The notes under the pieces: model-generated | Told to the model about the DNA's origin: nothing | Database searches by the model: none | The model's input: only the letters and a program-made list of their open reading frames with translations | From: Chitinophaga agrisoli | Lineage (GTDB): Bacteria > Bacteroidota > Bacteroidia > Chitinophagales > Chitinophagaceae | Assembly (NCBI RefSeq): GCF_008386695.1 | Contig: NZ_VUOC01000004.1 | Span: 2,854,327-2,918,326, forward strand | Length of the DNA stretch: 64,000 bases | Direction: 5' to 3' | Part shown: piece after piece, positions 9,382 through 18,568 of the stretch | Position numbering within the stretch: position 1 is the first letter of the stretch | Layout of the letters: the number at the start of each line of letters is the position of its first letter | Program-made: the position numbers and the translations under genes

Positions 9382-10194
9382 TTATTTTTCCATTTGTGCT
9401 ACAATGCCAGCTGATACCCCGGTAAAGGAGAAGCCGCCATCGTGGAACAGGTTCTGCATGGTTACCATACGGGTCAGGTCAGAGAACAGCGTTACTACAT
9501 AGTTGGCGCACTGGTCAGCCGTAGCATTACCCAGCGGGCTCATTTTCTCTGCATAGGACATAAAGCCGTCAAAACCCTTTACGCCGCTGCCTGCCGTAGT
9601 TTTGGTGGGCGATTGGGAAACGGTGTTGATACGTACCTTATTACGAATGCCATAATGGTAGCCAAAGCTGCGGGAAATAGACTCCAGCAGGGCTTTTGCG
9701 TCCGCCATCTCGCTATAGTCAGGGAATACGCGCTGTGCGGCAATATAAGTAAGCGCTACCACAGAAGCCCAGTCATTCAGGGCGTCCATCTGGTAAGCGG
9801 TTTGCAGCACGCGATGCAGGGACATGGCAGATATGTCAAAGGTCTTGTGATTGAAATCATAATCCAGATCGGTATAGGAACGGCCTTTACGCACGTTCAT
9901 ACCCATACCTACTGAGTGGAGCACAAAATCTATCTTACCGCCAAAGTGTTCCATGGATTTGGTAAAAAGATTCTTGAGATCGTCCATATTGGTAACATCG
10001 GCCGGGATAACCGGCGCGTTGCAGGTTTCAGCCAGTTTTTTGATCTCCCCCATACGCAGCGCAATGGGAGCGTTGGTAAGCACAATCTGAGCGCCCTCTT
10101 CCACACAACGTAAAGCGGTTCTCCAGGCCAGAGAATGCTCGTCCAGCGCGCCGAATATGATACCTTTCTTTCCTTGTAATAAGTTATGAGCCAT
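9382..10194 (-). CDS. fabI: Enoyl-[acyl-carrier-protein] reductase (NADH), FabI
   Basis: A 270-residue short-chain dehydrogenase that reduces enoyl-ACP in the last step of each fatty-acid elongation cycle. The FabI catalytic Y-x6-K is visible as Tyr160 and Lys167 (DYSEMADAKALL). The N-terminal cofactor site is the atypical FabI form GIIFGALDEHSLAW rather than a classical GxxxGxG. The C-terminus (FLHDGGFSFTG-like) closes the fold. Start ATG at 10194. A TATTTTTG box lies upstream. It is probably monocistronic. Confidence 0.96.
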   Translation of the reverse strand: MAHNLLQGKKGIIFGALDEHSLAWRTALRCVEEGAQIVLTNAPIALRMGEIKKLAETCNAPVIPADVTNMDDLKNLFTKSMEHFGGKIDFVLHSVGMGMNVRKGRSYTDLDYDFNHKTFDISAMSLHRVLQTAYQMDALNDWASVVALTYIAAQRVFPDYSEMADAKALLESISRSFGYHYGIRNKVRINTVSQSPTKTTAGSGVKGFDGFMSYAEKMSPLGNATADQCANYVVTLFSDLTRMVTMQNLFHDGGFSFTGVSAGIVAQMEK

Positions 10195-10216
10195 TGGGTC
10201 AAAAATTAATTTGCGG

Positions 10217-10224
10217 CAAAAATA
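10217..10224 (-). promoter_or_regulatory. Putative -7 box of fabI
   Basis: On the minus strand the octamer TATTTTTG (TAnnTTTG) lies 22 bp upstream of the fabI ATG. I see no clear TTG at the -33 position, so this rests on the -7 box alone. Confidence 0.5.
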
Positions 10225-10231
10225 GTTGTTT

Positions 10232-10250
10232 TTAGTTATAAGTTGCTAGT
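10232..10250. repeat. Heptamer-repeat remnant shared with 54226-54244
   Basis: The 19-base sequence TTAGTTATAAGTTGCTAGT is identical at 18 of 19 positions to one at 54226-54244 in another intergenic gap. It parses as degenerate 7-mers (TTAGTTA, TAAGTTG, CTAGT) like the longer arrays at 30232 and 44741. Confidence 0.6.
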
Positions 10251-10328
10251 GTATACCCACTCTTGGTGGTCACCGGAGCGTACCTTTAATAGCCAGTGGC
10301 TGAATGCCAGCCGCTGGTTCTCTTTCCT

Positions 10329-11981
10329 TCAGTTCATCACCATTTCCCGGGCATTTTCCAGCGCGGCGGCGGTTGGCTTCTCCCCGCTCAGCATCTGGGC
10401 AATAGCAGTAATACGCTCTTCCTGCGTAAGCAGGCGCACGCCCGTGGTTACTTTACCCTCCCGGTTCTCCTTGTACACAAAGTAATGGGCGTCAGCTTTA
10501 CCGGCTATCTGCGGCTGGTGGGTGATACAGATCACCTGGTGGGCGTTCGCCAGATCCTTCAGGATCACGCCTACCTGGCGGGCGGCTTCACCGGAAATAC
10601 CAGTGTCTATTTCGTCAAATATAAGCGTAGGCAGCGCTACGGACTGGGCCACCAGTGATTTGATACACAGCATCAGACGGCTTAATTCCCCACCGGACGC
10701 TACTTTGCGTATAGGCGCAAACTGTCCGCTCTTATTGGCGTCGAACAGGAACTCTATCTGGTCCTGTCCCCAGGGCTGTAAGGTACCGGCCGTAATACTC
10801 ACTTTCAGTACCGCATTGGGCATCCCTACCTGTTTCAGCAGGGCGTTCACATGTTCCTCAAAAGGTACCACTTCCTGGGTGCGCAGGGTGGTAATATCGT
10901 CTGCCATCTCCTGCAGGGATTGTTGCAGCGTATTTTGCTCTATTTCCAGCTGAGCCAGCTGCTCATCCATATTCAGGGCGCTTTCTACCTTTACCTGCAG
11001 GCTGGCTTTTATAGCCAATAGCTCTGCGGTGGTTTGCACGCCGTGTTTCTTGAGAAGTTTATAACCGGTGGCCAGGCGTTCGTTCGCCTGTTCTATACGG
11101 TTCGCATCGTGCTGGATGCCGTCGTTGATGCGCTCCAGTTCATCGGCAATATCCTGCAGTTCCAGGTAGGAAGATTGCAGCCTTTCCGCTATCGCAGGCA
11201 GCTCCTGCTGAAAACCCGCCAGGCCTTGCAGGGCGGATTGCAGCTGTTTGATCTGCTGTACGATCGGCTGTTCGTCTTCTTTTAACTGAAAACAGGCCCT
11301 GTTAAGGGTATTTTTGATCTCTTCCGCATGCGTGAGGGTTTTCAGCTCCGCATCCAGGTCTTCGATCTCATTTTCACCAAAAGCGGCATCTGTCAGCTCA
11401 TCCAGCAGGAATTTGTTATAGTCCAGCTCCTTATTGGCGCTGTCCCGTTGGTCCTGCAGCTGTTTCAGCTGACGGGTCACATGGCTGTAGCGCTGCCAGG
11501 CCAGCTGGTATTGCTGCATTTGCTCCGGTTCATTCACCAGGGCGTCCACTACCCTGCGCTGGAAATCGCTTTTTTCCAGTTCCAGCGTATCAAACTGTTG
11601 GTGCAGGTCTACCAGGTAGCCGCTTAATTCTATCAGCTGGGTAAGATTTACAGGCGTGTCGTTTACAAACGCGCGGGATTTGCCATTGGCGCTTACTTCC
11701 CGGCGGATGATCAGCGTGTCTTCCAGGTCCAGCTCATGCTGCTGGAAAAAGTCTGCCACCTGGGCGTTCTTTACCCGGAATATGCCTTCCACCACACATT
11801 TGCCTTCTTTATCAAACAGCACGCCCGGGTCGGCCCTTTCCCCTAATACTAAAGATAAAGCCCCCATCAGGATGGATTTGCCGGCGCCCGTTTCACCTGT
11901 GATAATGTTCAGGTTACCGGAAAAATCTACTTCCAGATGATCAATGATCGCGTAATTCTTAACAATTAGTCTTTGTAACAT
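10329..11981 (-). CDS. recN: DNA repair protein RecN
   Basis: A 550-residue SMC-like ATPase of double-strand break repair. The N-terminal P-loop GETGAGKS is at residues 29-36. A long central coiled coil (about 150-370, rich in Gln/Leu/Glu) separates it from the C-terminal signature SGGELSRLMLCIKSL and Walker B IFDEIDTGISGEAARQVG. The His-switch region VICITHQPQIAG is present. Length is normal for RecN. It lies upstream of fabI on the same strand with a gap of about 130 bp. Confidence 0.96.
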   Translation of the reverse strand: MLQRLIVKNYAIIDHLEVDFSGNLNIITGETGAGKSILMGALSLVLGERADPGVLFDKEGKCVVEGIFRVKNAQVADFFQQHELDLEDTLIIRREVSANGKSRAFVNDTPVNLTQLIELSGYLVDLHQQFDTLELEKSDFQRRVVDALVNEPEQMQQYQLAWQRYSHVTRQLKQLQDQRDSANKELDYNKFLLDELTDAAFGENEIEDLDAELKTLTHAEEIKNTLNRACFQLKEDEQPIVQQIKQLQSALQGLAGFQQELPAIAERLQSSYLELQDIADELERINDGIQHDANRIEQANERLATGYKLLKKHGVQTTAELLAIKASLQVKVESALNMDEQLAQLEIEQNTLQQSLQEMADDITTLRTQEVVPFEEHVNALLKQVGMPNAVLKVSITAGTLQPWGQDQIEFLFDANKSGQFAPIRKVASGGELSRLMLCIKSLVAQSVALPTLIFDEIDTGISGEAARQVGVILKDLANAHQVICITHQPQIAGKADAHYFVYKENREGKVTTGVRLLTQEERITAIAQMLSGEKPTAAALENAREMVMN

Positions 11982-12281
11982 ATAGGGAGTTTGTGTTACT
12001 GGTGGTACGAATTAAAATTAAAAGCCTGAATTTTTACATAGAAGTTATGCACAATCTCCGATTCACGTATGCCCCATACCGGCCGGTAGATGGCGCTGCG
12101 CAAAGTAACCGGGCGGCAACGAGATGTATTTGCGTACTGCTTCCCAGCGGAATAGCTGCCCAACCACATATCTGCACAGTCGCTTCATCTACACATCGTT
12201 ACGCCTGCAAATTCGTATATCTATTTATTTCACATCCTGCATCCTGTCATTCCTACATCTGCGCATTTGCACATCCACACA
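11982..12281. other. Intergenic gap with degenerate CATCTGCACAT-like words
   Basis: The gap between the recN start and the TPR gene stop has no convincing gene. From about 12160 to 12290 it is rich in loosely repeated words such as ACATATCTGCACA, CATCTACACATCG and CATCTGCGCATTTGCACATC. These resemble the complement of the octamer family found at 17618, 38537, 45945 and 49118, but are too decayed to define units or a facing arm. Confidence 0.45.
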
Positions 12282-13760
12282 TCATCCCACCCGCTGCAGC
12301 CCCGCCTTTGCCTTCTGATCCAGCGAATTCTTATAATCATGCCCCTCCATATTCAGACAGTTCTGATAACATTCACGGGCTTTGGCCTTATCATTACGTT
12401 TTTCGTAGATATACCCCATCTGCAGGGCAGCCCTGGCGGCAAAATACTCCGGGCGGTTGGCGCCTACCTTTATCGTAGCCTCATACATAGGAATAGCTTT
12501 ATCATCCTGGCCCATTTCATCATAGATCCGGCCCATCCGGTAGGCATATTCTACTTTTTCTTCTATAGGCTGGAAATCTGCCGCCTTTTTGGCCTGCAGC
12601 TGTTTCAGCGCTTCGGTCAGGAAACCGCCATCGCTCAGCAGGCGTACTTTCAGCAGCAGCACATTCGGCCATTTACCGCTTTTAGCCTCTTTCAGGGCCT
12701 GCTTATCGGCGTCCATCTCTGTATTACCGCGGGTTAAGATCATGTTGCGGTACTTATTGGCCGCCTCCATATTGCCATGCAGGTAATAATACCAGCTAAG
12801 GCGCTGCAGGGCTTCCTTTACATTGAATTTACCTTTAAAATTAGTAACGAACCGCTCCAGGTACACATGCGCATCATCATCCTGCCGGGCCAGTTTCAAT
12901 AATCCCATTAGATAGTCCTGGAATACGAGGTTCTCATAATGCCCGGAAGTATTCCGGTCTGAAAGCACTTTAATACCCAGATCGGCCTTTTGCTTGGTTA
13001 CAGCGAGATTGGCCACCATAATGGCAAACAGGTAGTTATTATGGGTATCCAGCTGTTTACGCTGGATGAACTGCCACAGCTCATCCGCATTATTTTCCGT
13101 GATCAGCTTCAGATAACAGTAATAATAATATCCCTCAGGCCTGAACAGCTGCGCCAGCGGGTCATTGCTGTCAATAAAGGCTTGCAGCGTCTGCATCCCC
13201 TGCGTAACGCTGCCCTTCATACCTAATATATTGCTCACCCATTTATAGCCTTCCGGAACAGTACCAAACACCGTCTGCATGGCGCTTATAAGCATATTAT
13301 TCGGCAGGAACTGCGGAAACTTACGCTGGTTATCCTTCAGCGTCATATAGGCTTTCCGGATCTCCCAGGCAGCATCCCATCGCTCTCCGAATTTGATCCG
13401 CACCATGGCCCATTGGAACTTGATAGCAGCCTGTGTATACAGATAGTAAGGCGAGGTTTCCGGCCCCTGCGCCATCATATCCAGCCGGGCATTCCGCTGG
13501 TCTTTCTTAGCGGCATACTGCGCCGGGTCTTCATTAAAATATAAAGGGAAAAAATCCGCATAGTTATCCAGGAAATAAGGGATCAGGTTATCCGGATGCT
13601 CCCGCTTTTCCGCTTCCAGTAAAGCTTTGCCATCATCAATACGTAGCTGCATAATAGCCTCGTAGGCTTGTTGGCAACGGGCATTGAAATCATATCCCTT
13701 TTGACGGGCGGTAACGGTAAAAGATATACTAAGTAAAAGCAGTGATAGGAAAAAGCGCAT
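12282..13760 (-). CDS. Exported TPR-type protein of unknown function
   Basis: A 492-residue protein starting at the ATG at 13760, which gives a clean signal peptide (MRFFLSLLLLSISFTVTA). Another ATG lies eight codons upstream. The body is alpha-helical with TPR-like repeats, clearest at the C-terminus (YRMGRIYDEMGQDDKAIPMYEATIKVG and LQMGYIYEKRNDKAKARECYQNCL). It is periplasmic or exported and no catalytic motif is visible. Proteins of this type are common in Bacteroidota next to recN or fabI-type housekeeping genes, without known function. Confidence 0.75.
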   Translation of the reverse strand: MRFFLSLLLLSISFTVTARQKGYDFNARCQQAYEAIMQLRIDDGKALLEAEKREHPDNLIPYFLDNYADFFPLYFNEDPAQYAAKKDQRNARLDMMAQGPETSPYYLYTQAAIKFQWAMVRIKFGERWDAAWEIRKAYMTLKDNQRKFPQFLPNNMLISAMQTVFGTVPEGYKWVSNILGMKGSVTQGMQTLQAFIDSNDPLAQLFRPEGYYYYCYLKLITENNADELWQFIQRKQLDTHNNYLFAIMVANLAVTKQKADLGIKVLSDRNTSGHYENLVFQDYLMGLLKLARQDDDAHVYLERFVTNFKGKFNVKEALQRLSWYYYLHGNMEAANKYRNMILTRGNTEMDADKQALKEAKSGKWPNVLLLKVRLLSDGGFLTEALKQLQAKKAADFQPIEEKVEYAYRMGRIYDEMGQDDKAIPMYEATIKVGANRPEYFAARAALQMGYIYEKRNDKAKARECYQNCLNMEGHDYKNSLDQKAKAGLQRVG

Positions 13761-13823
13761 GCGCAAAAGTATTTCAAATTCCATTCCAATAACGCAGTCA
13801 GCAGCACGGTCGTATATATAAAA

Positions 13824-13868
13824 AAGTAAAAGCCCCGTTCCCGGTATTACCGGGACGGGACTTTACTA
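13824..13868 (-). terminator. Rho-independent terminator after the zinc-ribbon gene
   Basis: On the minus strand, AGTAAAGTCCCGTCCCGG pairs with CCGGGAACGGGGCTTTTACT (two small bulges), followed by a T-rich run. It lies 38 bp beyond the stop of the zinc-ribbon gene. Confidence 0.85.
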
Positions 13869-13905
13869 TAAATTGACAGTCTGCAAAGACTGATAAAAGC
13901 AGCAA

Positions 13906-14658
13906 TTAAGCGGTTACGGTAGCATCCAGGTCATTATCCACGAGGATACGGCCGCAGTGCTCACATACGATGATCTTCTTACGCTGACGGATCTCTGCCT
14001 GGCGTTGCGGGGGGATGGCGTTAAAACATCCGCCGCAGGAGTCGCGTTCAACTGATACCACTGCCAGACCGTTACGGTAGTTCTTGCGGATCTTTTCGTA
14101 GGCAGACAACAGGCGGGGCTCCACTTTAGTGCGGGCTTCCTCTGTTTGCTTGCGGATCGCGCGTTCTTCCTTATCTGTTTCTGCAATGATCTTCTCCAGC
14201 TCGCCCTTTTTGTGTTTCAGGTTGCCTTCTTTATCAGTGATGGCCTTTTTTGCCACTTCCACTGCACGGGTCTTCTCCTTTATTTCGTCATTGGCGTCCT
14301 TGATATGCTTCTCAGCCAGCTTGATCTCCAGCGTCTGCATCTCAATTTCTTTGGTGATCGCTTCAAACTCGCGATTGTTCTTTACGTTGTCCTGCTGCTT
14401 CTCGTACTTCTTCACCAACGCTTCTGACTCCTTGATAGCTGCTTTTTTGTTAGCAATGAAGTCCTGGATACCTCTAAGTTCGTCTTCCACATGAGAAAGA
14501 CGGGTGTTCAGCCCCTCCACCTCATCTTCCAGGTCCTTTACTTCTATCGGCAACTCCCCTTTCAATACCTGTATCTCGTCAAGCTTGGAATCTATCTTCT
14601 GCAGTTTGAGTACAGAGGATAATTTTTCTTCTACGGAGTATTCTTTTACGGTAGCCAT
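13906..14658 (-). CDS. Coiled-coil protein with C-terminal C4 zinc ribbon (COG1579 type)
   Basis: A 250-residue protein made of a long Lys/Glu-rich coiled coil (about residues 10-190) and a C-terminal zinc ribbon with two CxxC pairs (CGGC and CEHC, about 30 residues apart). This matches the zf-RING_7/C4 zinc-ribbon family, thought to bind nucleic acid, with no firmly established role. It starts 7 bp after the Nif3-like gene, an arrangement that recurs widely in bacteria, so the two are cotranscribed. Confidence 0.88.
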   Translation of the reverse strand: MATVKEYSVEEKLSSVLKLQKIDSKLDEIQVLKGELPIEVKDLEDEVEGLNTRLSHVEDELRGIQDFIANKKAAIKESEALVKKYEKQQDNVKNNREFEAITKEIEMQTLEIKLAEKHIKDANDEIKEKTRAVEVAKKAITDKEGNLKHKKGELEKIIAETDKEERAIRKQTEEARTKVEPRLLSAYEKIRKNYRNGLAVVSVERDSCGGCFNAIPPQRQAEIRQRKKIIVCEHCGRILVDNDLDATVTA

Positions 14659-14665
14659 ATAATTT

Positions 14666-15760
14666 TTATAAATAATTTACCGGATTTGTTTGAATAGTAG
14701 ATTTAAGAGGCGCGAAATTACGAAAATTCTCTGTCAAAATATTGTAAAATAAGTCAACCGTGAACTGTTCACTCTCAAAATGACCCACATCCGCTACAAT
14801 TAATTGATTTTCAGCATCAAAAAATTCATGATATTTGAAATCAGCAGAGATATAGGCGTCTGCCCCGGCGCTTACAGCCCGCTTCAACAAAAAGCTGCCG
14901 GCGCCCCCACACAGGGCCACCCGCTGTACCGGTTTGCCCCGGAGGGGCGTATACCGCACACAACCGGTCTGGAACCGTTCTTTTACCAGCTGCAGGAACG
15001 CTTTTTCCTCCATGGCCTCCGGCAAAACGCCAATGAGACCGGAGCCAACCTGATCATAAGCATTGTCCAGCCGGATAATATCATAGGCCGCCTCCTCATA
15101 GGGATGGTTTTGCAACAGGGCCTGTATCACCTGCCCTTCCCGGTAAGCGGGAAATATGACCTCCAGTTTGGTTTCCGCCTCCGTATGGCGCTGATCCTGC
15201 TGCCCCACATACGGGTGAGTGCCGGCGCCGGCCTTAAAAGTGCCATTGCCATCCGCATTAAAGCTGCATTCGCTATAGTTGCCAATATGGCCCGCCCCGG
15301 CGGTAAACAGGGCCGCCCGCACCTTTTCAGCATCCGCATGGGGCACAAAAGTGTAAAGTTTCTTGAGCAGCTCCTTTTTGGGGACCAGCACCCGGCATTG
15401 CTGCAGCCCCAATCGCTGGCCCATCATATCACAAACGCCATTACGCACATTATCCAGGTTGGTATGAGCGGCGTATACAGCAATATCGTGTTTGATAGCC
15501 TTGATGGCCACCCGTTCCACATAGTTGCTGCCATTGATCTTTTTAAGCCCGCCAAATACAATGGGGTGATGGGCCACCACCAGGTTACAGTTACGGGCCA
15601 GGGCCTCATCTATCACCGCTTCCGTCGCGTCCAGCGTAAGCAGTACATTGGTAACCTCCCATTGCGGGTGGCCAAATAACAAACCCGCATTATCATAATT
15701 TTCCTGATATTGCAGAGGAGCAAATGCCTCAATAGCGTTTATGACGTCTTTGATCTTCAT
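14666..15760 (-). CDS. Nif3-like dinuclear metal centre protein
   Basis: A 364-residue member of the NIF3/DUF34 family, hexameric metalloproteins. GTP cyclohydrolase I type 2 has been proposed as a name, but the function is unsettled. Metal-ligand segments are VVAHHPIVFGG, AAHTNLDNV and, near the end, DVGHFESEQ. The protein is longer than the roughly 250-residue YbgI form because it carries the central PII/CutA-like insertion (about residues 125-240, with PHADAEKVRAALFTAGAG and HPYEEAAYDI) of the YqfO type. The ATG at 15760 is chosen; an upstream in-frame start would add 17 atypical residues. Confidence 0.9.
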   Translation of the reverse strand: MKIKDVINAIEAFAPLQYQENYDNAGLLFGHPQWEVTNVLLTLDATEAVIDEALARNCNLVVAHHPIVFGGLKKINGSNYVERVAIKAIKHDIAVYAAHTNLDNVRNGVCDMMGQRLGLQQCRVLVPKKELLKKLYTFVPHADAEKVRAALFTAGAGHIGNYSECSFNADGNGTFKAGAGTHPYVGQQDQRHTEAETKLEVIFPAYREGQVIQALLQNHPYEEAAYDIIRLDNAYDQVGSGLIGVLPEAMEEKAFLQLVKERFQTGCVRYTPLRGKPVQRVALCGGAGSFLLKRAVSAGADAYISADFKYHEFFDAENQLIVADVGHFESEQFTVDLFYNILTENFRNFAPLKSTIQTNPVNYL

Positions 15761-16105
15761 CCGGGGCAAATTAATGATTCGCCAGCAATTTTCAGGGCGT
15801 GAACCTAACACTTCCGCTACACAATGACTATCTTACTGTAAACTTCTTCCCGGATAAGAAATCAGCTCTTTAAGCGCTTTAATTACTCCTCGCTGTCAAG
15901 TTTTTTCCGGTACAAGAGGACATTAACTCCTGCATTAATACAATTTTACCCCACATCAACTCCATATCAAGTCCACCTTAAGTCCACCTTTTCTCCACGT
16001 AGACTTGCACGTGCTTGCACTTTGCTTGCTGTATGCTCCGTAGATAATATAACATCACCCTGCTGACTTCACTGATCCTCCCCACATTTTTATAACTTGC
16101 CGTTT
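15761..16105. other. Divergent intergenic region with short 11-mer direct repeats
   Basis: The 345-bp gap separates the divergent Nif3-like and M32 peptidase genes and should contain both promoters. At 15969-15979 and 15980-15990 the 11-mer AAGTCCACCTT occurs twice in direct contact, followed by a decayed copy and TTGCAC words up to about 16030. It resembles the other degenerate short-unit arrays in the window. No ORF or hairpin of note was seen. Confidence 0.5.
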
Positions 16106-17617
16106 ATGATCGCTAATAAATCCACCCAAGAACTTTATTCCTCCTTTACGGAAAAAATGGAGCAGATCGCCGATGTACGCAATGCCATGGCCGTATTAGG
16201 ATGGGATCAGGAAACCTATTTGCCGGAAAAAGGGGCCCCGCTAAGGGGACAACAGCTCACTACCCTTTCTACCATCGCCCATGAGCTGTTCACGGCCACA
16301 GAACTGGGCGATACCCTGCAGGAGCTCCGCTCCCGGGCAGACCTCACCCCTACGCAGCGCAAGAACGTGGAACTGTCGCAGGAGGATTACGAGAAAAACA
16401 AGAAATACCCGGCCAGCTTCGTGGCAGACCTGTCACAGACTACCAACCTCTGTTACCATACCTGGTTAAAGGCCCGTAGGGCAAACGACTATGCGGAATT
16501 TGAGCCCATGCTGGCCAGGATGATCCAGCTCAAGAAACAGGAAACACATATACTGGGTTTTGAAGGCCACCCCTATAACGCCCTGTTGAACGAATTTGAA
16601 AAAGGCGCCACCACCACCATGCTGGACACCGTGTTTGATGCCGTGAAAACCGCCCTTACCCCCCTGCTGCGCCAGATAGAAGAACGCCCCCAGGTAAACA
16701 AGGACTTCCTGCACCTGCACTATGAGCGCAATAAGCAATGGGAACTGGGCATAGCCCTGCTAAAGGAGATGGGTTACGATATGGAAGCCGGCCGCCAGGA
16801 CGTTTCAGAACATCCCTTCACCACCAGCTTTAACCCCCAGGACGTACGCGTAACCACCCGTATCGATGAAAAGGACTTTGGAAATATGACGTGGAGCTGC
16901 ATTCACGAAGGCGGCCACGCTTTATATGAGCAGGGCCTGCCCATGGGGCAATACGGTCTTCCCTGCGGAGAAGCCGCCAGCCTGGGCATTCACGAATCTC
17001 AATCACGCCTGTGGGAGAACAACGTAGGCCGCAGCCTGGACTTCTGGCAGCACCACTATCCACGCGTGCAACAGATCTTCCCGGATAACCTGCAACAGGT
17101 ACCGTTGGATAGCTTCTACAAAGGCATTAACCAGGTACAGCCCTCCCTGATACGTACAGAGGCGGATGAGCTCACCTATCATTTCCATGTAATGATCCGG
17201 TATGAGATAGAAAAGGGATTACTGGAAGGCACTTACACCACCAAAGACCTGCAGCAGGTATGGAACCGCTATTACCTGGACTACCTGCACGTGCACGTAC
17301 CCAATGACACGCAGGGCATCCTCCAGGATATACACTGGTCACACGGCAGCTTTGGATATTTCCCCACCTACTCCCTGGGCAGCTTCTACGCGGCACAGTT
17401 CTTTACGGCCGCACAACAGCAATTGCCCGGCCTTAGCCAACAGATAGCCGGTGGACAATACACTGCCCTGCTGGCCTGGCTGCGTGAGCAGATCCACCAG
17501 TACGGCAGGTTTTACACCTCCAATGAGTTATGTGAAAAGGTAACAGGCAATAAACTGGATTTCCAGTACTTTTTGCGGTATGCCACAGAGAAGTATAAGG
17601 GTATTTACGGATTCTAA
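16106..17617 (+). CDS. Carboxypeptidase M32 (Taq/Pfu type)
   Basis: A 503-residue cytosolic zinc metallocarboxypeptidase that removes C-terminal residues from peptides. The HExxH zinc motif is HEGGH at residues 267-271, preceded by MTWSCI. Downstream, GLPCGEAASLGIHESQSRLWEN supplies the third zinc ligand (Glu in HESQSR), and the M32 HVPNDTQGILQDIHWSHGSFGYFPTYSLG segment is well conserved. The ATG at 16106 is preferred to an in-frame TTG nine bases upstream. The stop codon is directly followed by the octamer repeat array. Confidence 0.95.
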   Translation: MIANKSTQELYSSFTEKMEQIADVRNAMAVLGWDQETYLPEKGAPLRGQQLTTLSTIAHELFTATELGDTLQELRSRADLTPTQRKNVELSQEDYEKNKKYPASFVADLSQTTNLCYHTWLKARRANDYAEFEPMLARMIQLKKQETHILGFEGHPYNALLNEFEKGATTTMLDTVFDAVKTALTPLLRQIEERPQVNKDFLHLHYERNKQWELGIALLKEMGYDMEAGRQDVSEHPFTTSFNPQDVRVTTRIDEKDFGNMTWSCIHEGGHALYEQGLPMGQYGLPCGEAASLGIHESQSRLWENNVGRSLDFWQHHYPRVQQIFPDNLQQVPLDSFYKGINQVQPSLIRTEADELTYHFHVMIRYEIEKGLLEGTYTTKDLQQVWNRYYLDYLHVHVPNDTQGILQDIHWSHGSFGYFPTYSLGSFYAAQFFTAAQQQLPGLSQQIAGGQYTALLAWLREQIHQYGRFYTSNELCEKVTGNKLDFQYFLRYATEKYKGIYGF

Positions 17618-17775
17618 ATGTGCTGATGTGCTAATGTGCTAATGTGCTAATGTGCTAATGTAATGCAGCGGATAAACCATGCCGGTTCGCAAGGCTCAGG
17701 CATTGACTTTCACCCGCCTTTATAAATTGTGCCAGACCCGTGAGCACATCTGCACATTAGCACATCTGCACATTA
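17618..17775. repeat. Facing octamer (ATGTGCTA) arrays between convergent genes
   Basis: The left arm, 17618-17660, has five head-to-tail octamers (ATGTGCTG then four ATGTGCTA) starting at the base after the peptidase stop. The right arm, about 17742-17775, reads on the minus strand as ATGTGCAG, ATGTGCTA, ATGTGCAG, ATGTGCTC. The TAA stop of the convergent rhodanese-thioredoxin gene is the TAA of the array's TAATGTGC. The arms can form a long hairpin with a loop of about 80 nt. There is no T-run. Confidence 0.9.
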
Positions 17776-18462
17776 TTCCACCAGGCGCTCCAACTCCTTC
17801 AGCGTCGCCACGCCTTCCTTACGGCCTGTTTCTTTACCATCCTTGTACGCAATAAAAGTAGGCAACGTACCTGCTTTTTCAACCTTCATCACCTCCTGGT
17901 CACGGCCGCCATCTACCTTTACCAGCCGCACCTGCGGATGCTGCTCCAGGAACTGTTTTATCACCGGCTCCATCGTACGGCAGGGCGGGCACCATTCAGC
18001 GCCAACATCCACCAATACCAGCCCCTGGCTAATGGACTGCCGATAGTCCGCTACTTCCAGCTGTTTTACGGCTGTAATACCCGTAAGGGGCTTACCTGCC
18101 AGCTTCCACGCGTTGATACCGCCCTCCATCTCCACTACTTCCTTAAAACCGTTTTCCCGCATCCATTTGGCCGCGGCGCTGCTACGGCCGCCGCTAAGAC
18201 AGTAGATATATACGGGTTTTTGCTTATCCAGGTACTGCACCCGGTGGGCAAATTCCGGCTTGTTGGTATAATCAGCCTGTAAGGCATCGGATAAATGACC
18301 GGTATTGAACTCCTGCGCCGTTCTTACATCAAACACCTGTACAGATGGCTGCTGCAATCCTTTTTCAAAGGTGTTTACATCCACCTGTTGCGCCCTGGCT
18401 AACAAACCTGCGGTCAACGCTAATACCGTGGTCAGCAATTGCTTATAAAATGGTTTCCTCAT
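17773..18462 (-). CDS. Exported rhodanese-thioredoxin fusion protein
   Basis: A 229-residue protein with a signal peptide (MRKPFYKQLLTTVLALTAGL, cleavage near ARAQQ). Residues about 28-130 form a rhodanese domain with the active-site loop CLSGGRS (Cys88). Residues about 135-229 form a thioredoxin domain with WCPPC (Cys158, Cys161). The two domains on one exported chain suggest periplasmic sulfur transfer coupled to disulfide chemistry; this is inference. The ATG at 18462 is chosen because it gives the signal peptide. The gene stops inside the octamer repeat. Confidence 0.9.
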   Translation of the reverse strand: MRKPFYKQLLTTVLALTAGLLARAQQVDVNTFEKGLQQPSVQVFDVRTAQEFNTGHLSDALQADYTNKPEFAHRVQYLDKQKPVYIYCLSGGRSSAAAKWMRENGFKEVVEMEGGINAWKLAGKPLTGITAVKQLEVADYRQSISQGLVLVDVGAEWCPPCRTMEPVIKQFLEQHPQVRLVKVDGGRDQEVMKVEKAGTLPTFIAYKDGKETGRKEGVATLKELERLVE

Positions 18463-18568
18463 AACCTGCTTTTCTTTCACAAAATTGATGAACAAAATAG
18501 GGATTTACAAGTTTATACAATGGATTCATGTGGATGAGCGACTTACCATATCCTGGATATAATTAACA

